Below, one piece after another: positions 53,071-62,396 of a DNA stretch of 64,000 nucleotides. Both the position numbers and the translations under genes were made by a program. The stretch is taken from positions 25,238,396-25,302,395 of the forward strand of contig JBCNJP010000012.1 of the NCBI GenBank assembly GCA_039602395.1, given 5' to 3'. Under the pieces are notes generated by a model, which was not told where the DNA came from, searched no databases, and was given only the letters and a program-made list of their open reading frames with translations. The stretch comes from Deinandra increscens subsp. villosa. Its lineage: Eukaryota; Streptophyta; Magnoliopsida; Asterales; Asteraceae. Numbering within the stretch: the first letter of the stretch is position 1; every line of letters begins with the position of its first letter.

Positions 53071-53947
53071 TGTTGATTTATTTTGAGAGAAAATTTGGGA
53101 GTAGGAAGAAATGGTTCTGAAAATTTCTAGGTTTTCGGATTTTGAACGGTTTCTTGCTTTTGGATTATGAGGAGTGTTGAAGGGGTTGGGGGTATTTATC
53201 TGGTGGGTTTAACGGTGAGTGACAGTTAACAGCGATGGATAAAGTGCGCTGAGTCACAGGAGAGAGAAAGGAAAAAGTGCAAGTGGGTCCGCAAAAAGTG
53301 TGCTTCAGGTGATTGTATAGTACAACCGCCTGTTGCGTGTCTTTTGAATTTAATTCAGATATTTTCTCGAACAATAAATTCAAACACTTTAAATGCACAA
53401 TCCGCTTGAAAATATGTGCCTCAACCGGTAAATTAAATGATTCATTTAAAGCAAAAGTTTTCCGGTTGAGATTCAAGCGGAGATTTTTCTCTCCTCACAA
53501 CAAAATTTCTTTCCGTTTGAAAGTTGATCCGGACAGATTTCCGGTTGAAAATTTTTCCGGTTGAGATTGTCAACAGGAAATAAAATTTCCGTTTGAAAAA
53601 TTTTCAAAGTTAAACTGATCTTTCAAATAAAGAATTGTTGTTTCGTTTACCAGTTTCAGAAATTGGGATGGTGTGATCAAAACTTGATTTTCCGGTTGAA
53701 GATGACTTTCCGGTTGAGATTCAACCGGATATGTTGAACTGGAAAGTTCAACCGGAAGATAGAAAAACACTTGATTTTGAAGAATTTCATGTATCAGTTA
53801 TCATAGCTTAACAGTATTACCTGACTATGATTTGAAAAGGTGTCTAACTGATACAGAGACTGTTCTTTTTCTTTTTCTTTTTGTATCAAGAGACGGGCTC
53901 TTTGACACAAAATGGTCTCTTTTATTAAGTTTGTGAAAACAGTTTAA
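53071..53947. other. Copia C spacer between pol and the extra ORF, dense in CCGGTTGA words
   Basis: Non-coding, 877 bp. It holds eight exact CCGGTTGA/TCAACCGG words between 53400 and 53760, in both orientations, plus near copies (CCGTTTGA, AAGCGGAG). The position suits a promoter or splice region for the extra ORF on the minus strand. Small open frames (53165-53476 and 53570-53770) are by-products of the repeats. Confidence 0.6.
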
Positions 53948-55609
53948 TCAGTCAAAGTTCATCATACCAATGGCACTAATGAGATAGAAAAATCTAGCTT
54001 CATCAAATGCTTTGGTAAACAAATCAGCCAATTGTTGATTAGTATGAACTTTAACCATTCTAATTAAATGTTTCTCAGCACAATCTCTAATAAAATGGTA
54101 CCTGATGTCAATGTGTTTTGCTTTTGAGTGTTGAACAGGGTTGTTTGTGATTGAGATGGCACTGTTGTTGTCTGCAAGAATAGGAGTCTCCATGAACTTG
54201 ATGCCGTAATCCAACATTTGATTCTGAATCCATAAGACTTGACTGCAGCAACTTGATGCGGCAATATATTCAGCCTCAGCAGTAGAAGTAGATACACAGG
54301 TTTGCTTCTTGCATTGCCAAGACACAAGTCTTTCTCCTAAAAATTGGCATCCTCCAGTAGTAGACTTCTTATCTAAGTTGCAGCCAGCATAATCACTATC
54401 AGTGTAAGCATTGAAGGAGAAATCTGAATTCTTTGGATACCACAACCCAAGCTTTGGTTGTCCTTTGAGATATCTAAAAATTCTCTTCACTGCTAACATG
54501 TGTGATTCCTTTGGTTGACACTGATATCTAGCACATAAACAGACACTAAACATGATGTCAGGTCTGCTAGCTGTGAGATAGAGCAGTGATCCAATCATTG
54601 CCCTGTAGAGATGAACATCCACTGGCTTTCCACTTAAGTCACTGTTTAACTTGTGGGAAGTGGAGATGGGGGTTCTTGAAGTTGAAACAGACAGCATGTC
54701 AAATCTTTTTAGCATATCTTGAATATATTTTGACTGATTCAAGAATATTCCATTTGCAGTTTGCTTCACTTGTAATCCTAAGAAGAAATTCAGTTCACCC
54801 ATTGAACTCATTTCAAACTTAGATTGCATCAGACCTTCAAACTCTTTGCATAAGGCAGCATTGGATGAACCAAAGATGATGTCATCAACATAGATTTGTA
54901 CCATCAAGGTATCTTTGCCATCAGATTTCACAAAAAGTGTTTTGTCAATAGCTCCTCTCTTGTAGCCATTCTCTAGGAGGTAGTTTGAAAGAGTTTCATA
55001 CCATGTCCTAGGAGCTTGCTTGAGACCATATAAAGCCTTGATTAGCTTGCATACCTTGTTGGGGTGATGAGGATCTTCAAAACCAGGAGGTTGCTTGACA
55101 TACACATCCTGTTCCAAAAGACCATACAGAAAGGCACATTTGACATCCATTTGAAATACCAGAAAGTTTTTGAAAGCAGCATAGGCAAGAAATATTCTGA
55201 TTGCTTCAAGCCTGGCCACTGGAGCAAAAACTTCATCATAATCAATGCCTTCTTCCTGAGTGTAACCTTGAGCTACAAGTCTTGCCTTGTTTTTGATCAC
55301 TATTCCTCTGTCATCCTTCTTGTTTCTGAATACCCATTTGGTGCCAATTGGTTCTTCACCTTCTGGAAGGTCTACCAATTCCCAAACCTTCTGTTTATTG
55401 ATCTGAAACAATTCCTCTTGCATTGCCTCTACCCAGCTTTCATCTTCGAGAGCATCATTGATCTTTGTGGGTACTTCTTGAGACAGAAATGCAGCATGTA
55501 GGCAAATGTTTGCATCAATAGACTTGCTTCTTGTCAACACAGGAGCTGACAAGTCTCCTATAATATTCTCCCTTGGATGATTCTTACTAACTCTTCTATC
55601 AGTAAACAT
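53948..55609 (-). CDS. Copia C reverse transcriptase / RNase H (part of pol)
   Basis: 553 aa from the first Met. It has VWELVDLPEGEEPIGTKWVF, FQMDVKCAFLYG, ALYGLKQAPRTWYE, IYVDDIIFGSS (catalytic Asp pair), GELNFFLGLQVKQ, then RNase H with AYTDSDYAG, SCCSQVLW, ILADNNSAI and HSKAKHIDIRYHFIRD. It lies in the same frame as the integrase ORF, separated by one stop (TAA, 55649-55651). A CAA-to-TAA change would explain it, so this is one pol with a single nonsense codon. Copia polymerases copy element RNA in virus-like particles. Confidence 0.85.
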   Translation of the reverse strand: MFTDRRVSKNHPRENIIGDLSAPVLTRSKSIDANICLHAAFLSQEVPTKINDALEDESWVEAMQEELFQINKQKVWELVDLPEGEEPIGTKWVFRNKKDDRGIVIKNKARLVAQGYTQEEGIDYDEVFAPVARLEAIRIFLAYAAFKNFLVFQMDVKCAFLYGLLEQDVYVKQPPGFEDPHHPNKVCKLIKALYGLKQAPRTWYETLSNYLLENGYKRGAIDKTLFVKSDGKDTLMVQIYVDDIIFGSSNAALCKEFEGLMQSKFEMSSMGELNFFLGLQVKQTANGIFLNQSKYIQDMLKRFDMLSVSTSRTPISTSHKLNSDLSGKPVDVHLYRAMIGSLLYLTASRPDIMFSVCLCARYQCQPKESHMLAVKRIFRYLKGQPKLGLWYPKNSDFSFNAYTDSDYAGCNLDKKSTTGGCQFLGERLVSWQCKKQTCVSTSTAEAEYIAASSCCSQVLWIQNQMLDYGIKFMETPILADNNSAISITNNPVQHSKAKHIDIRYHFIRDCAEKHLIRMVKVHTNQQLADLFTKAFDEARFFYLISAIGMMNFD

Positions 55610-55648
55610 TGGAAATTCATGGCTTCTCCCATTGTGAGGAATATTGAG

Positions 55649-57454
55649 TTAAGGTAGTAACTCAATATTGTTGATTTGTGAAACAGGATCTGAAACTTCT
55701 TGAGAACTGGGGACTGAATCTGAGATTAGATGCTCAAAACTGTATTCATTTGACCCAGCATCAGTTGAATCATTGGATTCATTGTTCTCAAAATTTTCTG
55801 AAAAATTGTTTTCCGGTTGAGTGACAACCGGAGATTCTACTGTCACAGGATCCGTTTGAACTTCAACCGGAAGTTCAACCGGATGAACTTCTGCATCAGC
55901 AATAACAATTTCAGAGACTTTCTTTGAATTGTTGGGTGTCACAGGCTTGGTGCTGAGTGATGAAAAGAAGTTAGGTTGCATTTGCAGGCCCTTGGTATTC
56001 ATCTGCCAGATATTCTCAGCTGATCTCATGTGATTCTGCTTATGTTCATGTTCCTGCACTGTTGAACTTAATGGCTTCTCAATGGTAAAATTGAAAGCAG
56101 AGGTTAGTGCATCTATATCAAATAACCAATCCGGTTGAGATACAAAGTTGTTAAGAGATTTCTCATTAAAAGTCACATTAATGGTTTCCTCAACAATTTT
56201 GGTACTTTTATTGTATACTCTGAATGCTTTTGACACACCAGAATATCCAACAAAATATCCTTCATCTGCTTTTTCAGCAAACTTAGATAACAACCTATTA
56301 GTTATCAAGATAGTAACAGGACATCCAAATGATTTGAAAAAGTAAATGTTAGGCTTTCTACCTCTCCAAAGTTCATAAGCAGTTTTATTTTTACCTTTAA
56401 CAATCAAAGTCCTGTTTTGGACGTAGCAAGCAGTATTTACTGCTTCTGCCCAAAATATCACAGGTAACTTAGAATCTGCCAACATTGCTCTAGCAGCCTC
56501 AATTAATGTCCTATTTCTCCTTTCTGCAACACCATTTTGCTGTGGAGTTCTAGGAGCACTAAATTGTCTAAGAATTCCCTTTTCCTCACAAAATGAGTTC
56601 AAAACATGATTTTTGAATTCAGTGCCATTGTCACTTCTGATTGTCTTAACTTTCAGTTTTGCTTGATTTTCCAAAGATACAATTAGTGTTTTTAACAATT
56701 CAGCAGTTTCATCTTTTGTTTTTAAGAAAAACACCCAAGTATATCTTGTAAAATCATCAATGATGACAAAACAGTATGACCTTTTTCCCAAACTCATCAC
56801 TCTAGTTGGACCAAACAAATCCATATGTAAAAGTTCTAGAGGTTGAGTGATAGAAGACTCAGTTTTTGGCTTGAAGGAGGTCTTGTGTTGCTTACCCTTG
56901 AGGCAAGAAACACAGTGCTCAGAACAGTTGAACTGCTTGTTAGGAAGACCCTTAACCAAGCCAAGATTCACTATTCTGTTCATGTTCTTGTAGTTAACAT
57001 GACATAACCTCCTGTGCCATAAATCAGATTCATCCACTGAGGCTTTGGATATAAAGCATGCAATTCCACTTGCTGGAGTGGCAACAGATAGATCCAAAAT
57101 ATATAGTCCTTCTCTCCTAGGTGCTCTGAGTAACACAAGTTCCTCAGGGATGTTAACACCAGGTTTTAAGACTATTGCCTCTCTCTCAGTAAACATCAAA
57201 TTCAAATTTTTGTCACACATTTGTGAGACACTAAGTAAATTGAAATTCAATGTATCAACAAAATTTACCTTGTCAAAGGTAAGCTTCCCATTACTAACAG
57301 CACCTTGTGCAGTAATGTGTCCTTTTGCACTCCCAAAAGCTACAGGACCTCCGTTTATATTTTTGGGGTTTTCCAATACATGCTTATTTCCTGTCATGTG
57401 GCAAGTGCATCCACTATCAACAACCCATAGGCTTTGTTGGCCTTTATTATGCAC
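55649..57454 (-). CDS. Copia C protease and integrase (part of pol)
   Basis: 601 aa. It starts inside the protease with LWVVDSGCTCHMTG (aspartic site DSG). Then the pre-integrase zinc residues (WHRRLCHVNYKNM, CVSCLKGK), and the integrase core MDLFGPTRV, IRSDNGTEF and PQQNGVAERRNRTLIE (D, D, E). After about residue 450 there is a Ser/Glu-rich linker with QPE motifs, ending at the TAA (55649) that separates it from RT. The frame is shifted relative to gag and its linker; see the junction at 57455-57477. Confidence 0.85.
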   Translation of the reverse strand: MHNKGQQSLWVVDSGCTCHMTGNKHVLENPKNINGGPVAFGSAKGHITAQGAVSNGKLTFDKVNFVDTLNFNLLSVSQMCDKNLNLMFTEREAIVLKPGVNIPEELVLLRAPRREGLYILDLSVATPASGIACFISKASVDESDLWHRRLCHVNYKNMNRIVNLGLVKGLPNKQFNCSEHCVSCLKGKQHKTSFKPKTESSITQPLELLHMDLFGPTRVMSLGKRSYCFVIIDDFTRYTWVFFLKTKDETAELLKTLIVSLENQAKLKVKTIRSDNGTEFKNHVLNSFCEEKGILRQFSAPRTPQQNGVAERRNRTLIEAARAMLADSKLPVIFWAEAVNTACYVQNRTLIVKGKNKTAYELWRGRKPNIYFFKSFGCPVTILITNRLLSKFAEKADEGYFVGYSGVSKAFRVYNKSTKIVEETINVTFNEKSLNNFVSQPDWLFDIDALTSAFNFTIEKPLSSTVQEHEHKQNHMRSAENIWQMNTKGLQMQPNFFSSLSTKPVTPNNSKKVSEIVIADAEVHPVELPVEVQTDPVTVESPVVTQPENNFSENFENNESNDSTDAGSNEYSFEHLISDSVPSSQEVSDPVSQINNIELLP

Positions 57455-57474
57455 CTACACACAGAGAAAATTGA

Positions 57475-57975
57475 TTAATTTCTAAAGGGAACCCAAGCCT
57501 TTGAGGTCTTGGGCTTGCCAGAAGCATCATAATACTTGTACTCTTTAAGTACTAAAGTATTTTGTATTGGATCCTCATTCAACAGATCATCTTGATCAAT
57601 GTTCAAGTGTTCAGACTTTTCACTTGTTTGATCTTGCCTGTTTGTTTTGCTAAGCCTTCTCTCAGCAATTTTCCTCTCTCTGTATTCCCTATATTTCTTT
57701 TGTTTGTTAGTCAAAACCTTTGGCACCTCATTGTGTGAGATGTAGGTTTGATCAACACTAGTTACTGGTGAGATTCTAGCCTTTGGATTTGAAAATTTGT
57801 TTGACTGGCTAGATCTCTCACTGTGAAATGCAACAGTGGCATTTCCACTTGAACTAGAGGGAATTTCCGGTTGAGAGTTGTGCTTGTTTTTCACAAAATT
57901 TTCTCTAGAGGTGGTCTTGCCTCTAGATGGGTTTCTCCTTCCTTGACCTTCAAAATGGTCATACTCATCAGTAAA
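57475..57975 (-). CDS. Copia C gag-pol linker frame
   Basis: It is in the same frame as gag, directly after gag's TAG (57976-57978). It encodes FTDEYDHF, an S/R-rich stretch, a basic coiled-coil-like KQKKYREYRERKIAERRL and YYDASGKPKTSKAWVPFRN, a block that in this family lies just before the protease. It ends TAA 57475. Between it and the protease frame lies TTTTCTCTGTGTGTAG, which resembles a splice acceptor, but no suitable donor was found. Confidence 0.6.
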   Translation of the reverse strand, partial: FTDEYDHFEGQGRRNPSRGKTTSRENFVKNKHNSQPEIPSSSSGNATVAFHSERSSQSNKFSNPKARISPVTSVDQTYISHNEVPKVLTNKQKKYREYRERKIAERRLSKTNRQDQTSEKSEHLNIDQDDLLNEDPIQNTLVLKEYKYYDASGKPKTSKAWVPFRN

Positions 57976-60435
57976 CTAAACCCTGGGTCGTTGTTTAGGT
58001 GCAGTAACTGATCTCAGTGTTTTGGAGCTTTCCGGTTGAACTTCATTTCCGGTTGAAAATTTTTCCGGTTGAAGTTCAGCCGGAACCCTGTTCAATTTTA
58101 AGACTGAAAAACTTCCATTTTTGTTGTTCCCAATTAAAACTTTGTTTGACTCAGTATCGAAATATTTCAAAGTGTTGCTTCTTATAGGTGAAGTTTTTCC
58201 TGTAGATCTTTTCTGAGTAAGAACAGTTTTGGGTTTTAACAAATTTTGGGTTTTGCTCAAAGGATTGAATTTGCACATTGCAGCCATGTGCCCTTTTTCA
58301 CCACAGAAAACACATTCAAACATTTTCCTTTGGTAAGTGTTTGTGTTTTTGGCTGAATCTTCATTTGTGACCTGGTGGTAAGTTATCTTACCCATTTTCT
58401 CAGTTTCACTGGGTTTTGGCTGCTCAGGTAGTTTTCCTCCAATTTTTGAGTCTTTGGGCTCATAAATAGTTGGTGGTGGAAAAGCAACTTTTGGTTTTAA
58501 AACCTTGGATTGGTCAACAGATGCTGATGTGCTAGCATCTTTGACTTCACAGTTTAATAATGATTCAACAGAGTTTGTTTCAGGAGAAGAGCATGTGGTG
58601 CTATCAACAGTTAGACTCACACCACACTCCTTCTGAAGTGCTTGGATTGGAGCAATAACAGGCGAATATTCCTTGGGTGGTTCAACATTGTTGTACCCAA
58701 TACCTGTTTTCCCATGCATTACTCCATTCCAAAGTTTCTCAGCTTTCTTGTTAGCTGTTTGAAATTTGTCACAGGTGAACAAAGCATCTTTTAACTTAAT
58801 TTCAAGAATGTCATTTTCTGCTTTTGCATCTTTTGTTTCTTGTCTTGAAACAGTTAGTTTGTTCAACAAATCTTCCAATTGTGTTTCCAAAATAGAGTTA
58901 GTCAGCTTCAATGCATCAAATTCTTTGTTCAAATTTTCAAGTTTGGTGATGTATGCATTTTCAGTTTTCTTAAAGCAATTTTTCAACTCATTCAGATTAG
59001 AAACTTCATCAATTAGATCAGTGTTATGTTTCCTGTACTTTGACACTTGTTCTATGCATGCAGGGCTGCATAGATTTTCCAAAACTTTTTCAGGAATCTC
59101 ATTTACCTGTTCTGTTGAATCTTCTTTGGCCATCAAAGCATGATTGATTGGCTCAAACTCAGTGACAAAGTCATCCCATTCATAGCATTCAGTCTGGTTA
59201 GCTACAGCTGCCACTACATTTTGATTTCCAAGTGGTTTTGGTTGAGTTGGCTGTTGGTTGCTGTTGCTGTTGATGTGTTGACTGCTGCTGTTGTTGCTTC
59301 CATGATTTGATCTCTGTTGGACATTGTTGTTGTTATTCTGTCCATCTCTCCTTGGCTGCTTGCATTCCCTAGCAAAATGACCAAGTTGGTGACAATTATA
59401 ACATTTAGCTTTAGATTTATCCAACCCAATTGATGATCCCTTTGACCCTTTATAAGTTCTTCCTGTTCTCTTATAAAACCTTTGGGCTCTTACAGAAACC
59501 ATAGCTAATTGAGTTAAAATGTCCATTTCCTCTAGATCATCTGCCCCTATGCATTCCAAGTCTTCACGTGTGAATCCTTGAGATGAGTCAGTTGCCACAT
59601 AGGCAGAGTGAGAGTTGTCAAACAATGTTGAAGAACTCTCTGAGCATCTAGTTGACTCATTGAAACTGACTGAGGGAGAGTGATATTGAGAAGAATTTGA
59701 GATCTTTTGAAAATCAGTTGTAACCAAAGCAGTGGTTTGCAACTGTGGTGATGCCTCAGGGAAGTTATTTTGGTTAAGATTAAGCTCCATTTCATAAGCA
59801 CTAAGGACTCCATGGAGTTCACTTAGTTTAAGCTTTTTGAGGTCCTTGCACTCCCTAATGCTTACTGTGTAAACAGTCCACATTGGAGGTAAGGATCTCA
59901 GGAACTTCCTGTTAGCATCAGCCTGTTCTATTGTTACTTCTACCTTTTGCAATTCATCAAGAAGTGAAACAAATCTAAGATACTGGTTGGTCATAGATTC
60001 ACCAGTTTTGTAAGTGAAGTTTTCATATCTTTGTTTCAGAACATCCTTTTTGTTTTCCTTAACCTCACTAGACCCTTCATACATTTCACTGAGAGCATTC
60101 CACAAGCCATTTGCTGTCTTATATCCCTTAAACCCTACCAGTATAGAGTTGGGTAATGCAGCCTGGAGTGTCCAGTAGGCCTTGTGATCATATTCAAGCT
60201 CATTATAATCAGCTTCAACATATTTGTCTAGTGGTTTTGGTATTTGCACTTCGGCATCATCAGCAGATTGAACAGTTGGACTATAAGGACCTATAGTCAA
60301 CCTGTTCCAAATGCGTCTGTCTAGGCTTCTAACAAAACCTTCCATCCTGAGTTTCCAAGTATCAAAGTCATCAGGAGTGAAAATTGGTGGTTTGTTAGAG
60401 CTACCATTTAGTGAACCAAGAGTTAAGTCAGTCAT
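57976..60435 (-). CDS. Copia C gag (819 aa)
   Basis: It starts at ATG 60435, about 105 bp after the primer site. Residues 20-215 are the Copia gag (UBN2-like) fold: FDTWKLRMEGFVRSLDRRIW, KAYWTLQAALPNSI, RYENFTYKTGESMTNQYLRF and RKFLRSLPP. A zinc knuckle CYNCHQLGHFARECKQ lies near 345, a long coiled coil near 455-560 (LNKEFDALKLTNSILETQLE), and a second knuckle CVFCGEKGHMAAMC near 700. The C-terminus has QPE motifs. It is long for Copia gag, as is usual in SIRE. The protein assembles particles and packages RNA in the cytoplasm. Confidence 0.85.
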   Translation of the reverse strand: MTDLTLGSLNGSSNKPPIFTPDDFDTWKLRMEGFVRSLDRRIWNRLTIGPYSPTVQSADDAEVQIPKPLDKYVEADYNELEYDHKAYWTLQAALPNSILVGFKGYKTANGLWNALSEMYEGSSEVKENKKDVLKQRYENFTYKTGESMTNQYLRFVSLLDELQKVEVTIEQADANRKFLRSLPPMWTVYTVSIRECKDLKKLKLSELHGVLSAYEMELNLNQNNFPEASPQLQTTALVTTDFQKISNSSQYHSPSVSFNESTRCSESSSTLFDNSHSAYVATDSSQGFTREDLECIGADDLEEMDILTQLAMVSVRAQRFYKRTGRTYKGSKGSSIGLDKSKAKCYNCHQLGHFARECKQPRRDGQNNNNNVQQRSNHGSNNSSSQHINSNSNQQPTQPKPLGNQNVVAAVANQTECYEWDDFVTEFEPINHALMAKEDSTEQVNEIPEKVLENLCSPACIEQVSKYRKHNTDLIDEVSNLNELKNCFKKTENAYITKLENLNKEFDALKLTNSILETQLEDLLNKLTVSRQETKDAKAENDILEIKLKDALFTCDKFQTANKKAEKLWNGVMHGKTGIGYNNVEPPKEYSPVIAPIQALQKECGVSLTVDSTTCSSPETNSVESLLNCEVKDASTSASVDQSKVLKPKVAFPPPTIYEPKDSKIGGKLPEQPKPSETEKMGKITYHQVTNEDSAKNTNTYQRKMFECVFCGEKGHMAAMCKFNPLSKTQNLLKPKTVLTQKRSTGKTSPIRSNTLKYFDTESNKVLIGNNKNGSFSVLKLNRVPAELQPEKFSTGNEVQPESSKTLRSVTAPKQRPRV

Positions 60436-60538
60436 TGTGAAAAACAGTTTTTAAAACAGAAAAAGCTTGTAAAAACTCAAGTGAGCAAGTAAAGTATCAA
60501 CTTTGAAGCACTAGAAGTCTTCAAAGTGTAGAGCCAAA

Positions 60539-60550
60539 GCTCTGATACCA
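60539..60550 (-). other. Primer binding site of Copia C (initiator tRNA-Met)
   Basis: On the minus strand TGGTATCAGAGC, two bases after the 5' LTR: the exact Copia consensus. Confidence 0.9.
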
Positions 60551-60552
60551 CT

Positions 60553-61209
60553 TGTAGGACCGTTAATTACTCAGAGAAATAATTAAAACAAGAACTCTTT
60601 ACTTGAAGATCACAACCATGCGGAATAAAGTTGTATCATACTTGTTTTTACTTAAGCTTTGTTTTTCTTATACTTGTAGTTTGATTGTATTGATTGCATA
60701 AACTAGTGAACACAAGATAATAAATTTCTCGGTACTATTTGCATTAACTCAAGTTCAAACTGTTACAAGTGTAAGCACTGAAACGGGTACTTGTGAATGA
60801 ACTAGCTAACAACTATAAATAGTACTAAGGAGATCAACTACAGCCGTTGATCTCATACGGGCTAATCTAACCGTACATAAAAGTCAAACAATAAACTTAC
60901 TAAAAGAACATTAGTAAACATACAAAAGAGGAAATGTGCAAAATGCATTTATCTATAAGTAGGAGACGGCTAGGATGTGACTTTGGAAGAATATAAGTTG
61001 TTGCAGGTCTGAATTCTGCAAAAGTATTCTTTCTGTACTTTTCCGGTTGAACTCTCTATACTGTTGGATAAAAGAGTTCACCCGAAAATGTTCTTCCGGT
61101 TGAGCTTCCGGTTGACAAAACTTCCGCTTGAGCGTTCTTCCGCTTGAACATATCTTCAACCGGAAATCTTCGTCTTGATCCGGTTGACTCAGAAAATCAT
61201 TTCCTTACA
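60553..61209 (-). repeat. Copia C 5' LTR
   Basis: 657 bp. TATTTATA on the minus strand (60814-60821) is the likely promoter box. Five exact CCGGTTGA-type words lie in the first 180 bp of U3 (minus-strand sense). The small open frame at 60953-61159 (with QPEAQPEEHF) is a by-product. Confidence 0.93.
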
Positions 61210-62396
61210 AAACCCTTCTGGTTGCTCCAAATAAATCTCGTCACTTAAATACCCATTCAGAAAGGTTGTCTTAACATCCATTTGATGAATGTACAAGTCT
61301 TTCAATGCAGATCTTGCTATAAGAGTTCTAATAGAACTAATTCTAGCAACTGGTGCATAGGTGTCGAAGTAGTCGATTCCCTCTATCTGTCTGTATCCCT
61401 TAGCAACTAATCTTGCTTTGTATGCAGAGATGGATCCATCTGGATGATACTTTTTCTAGAAAATCCATTTAGATCCAATGGGTTTCTTTCCCTTGGGTAG
61501 ATCAGCTATCTCCTAAGTTCCATTTCCCATTATGGATTCCACTTCATCATTGATTGCTTCCTTCCATAAAGGAGCATCTCTAGAAGAAATAGCCTCACTG
61601 TAGGTTTTAGGATCATCATCCAAATTAATGGAGAAAATGACATGTTCTGTTGTCACTTTCTTTCGAGTTCCTTCAACCAAACAAGAAATGAAATCTTCCC
61701 CATAACTCTTTTCCTTTCTAACTCTAGTACTTCTCCTTGGTTCTTCAATAACCTTTGAGGTCGAACTATCTCTCGAGAGGTACTAGGAGTTAAAGTCGGG
61801 GTTAAGTTTTCATCATCACTAGAAAACTTGTCTTCGAAAAATTCCACATCTCTGGATTCAACGACTATTCCCGATTCGTCATCCAAAAGTCGGTAAGCCT
61901 TGCTATTAGGAGCATATCCTATGAATATGCTTTTCATAGCTCGAGTTCCGCGTTTGGTTCTCTTAGGATTAGGCGTTCGATAATAAGCAACACATCCCCA
62001 AACCCTGAAATATTATAGGTTTGGTTTCCTTCCCTTCCACAACTCGTATGGACTCTTAGGAATCACACGACTAGTGATCCTATTGTGAACATGACACGCG
62101 GTTAACAAGGCTTCCCCCCACAAATCTTTGGATTGACCTGACTAGTTCAACATACAGTTGACCATCTCTACCAAAGTTCGGTTCTTTCTCTCTACTAAAC
62201 CATTTTGTTGGGGAGTATATGGTGAAGTTCTTTCATGTTTGATGCCATTCTCTTCACAAAATGTATCAAACTCTCGACTAAAATATTCTCCGCCTCTGTT
62301 TGAGCGTAGAATTTTTATGTGTTTCTCACGTTGTTTTTCGACTTCGGCTTTATATATTTTAAATGCCTCAAAACCTTCGTCTTTTAAGTGTAATAA
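61210..62396 (-). pseudogene. Copia B RT N-terminus and integrase C-terminus
   Basis: Reading right to left, integrase C-terminal blocks (GVVMER-type NRT region, KSIFIGYAPNSKAYRLLDD at 61937) are followed by the VVESRDVEFFED strand, linker, then RT N-terminal motifs in shifted frames, up to LEQPEGF at the insertion site. Several frame changes and stops lie between 61650 and 62400. Confidence 0.75.

Larger units (their letters stand above)
48561..61209 (-). mobile_element. Copia C: young SIRE-type element with extra ORF
   Basis: 12,649 bp, with two 657-bp LTRs (2 differences by reading) and TSD AAACC (48556-48560 and 61210-61214). The primer site is TGGTATCAGAGC. On the minus strand: gag (819 aa), a linker frame, protease/integrase, RT/RNase H, an 877-bp spacer, and a 1258-aa extra ORF in the env-like place typical of SIRE/Maximus, then the purine tract and 3' LTR. 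Only a few single lesions are seen. It inserted into Copia B's RT. Confidence 0.93.

Noticed and set aside
55064..55501. 145-codon plus-strand frame in Copia C RT
   Set aside because: Shadow of the RT coding strand; all RT motifs read on the minus strand.
57456..57494. 38-bp intron between the gag linker and protease of Copia C (GTTCCC...TGTGTAG)
   Set aside because: It would join the frames, but 38 bp is below the length plant spliceosomes normally accept.
60953..61159. 68-codon ORF repeated in both Copia C LTRs
   Set aside because: It exists twice only because the LTRs are copies, and its QPE residues come from the CCGGTTGA words. No evidence of translation.
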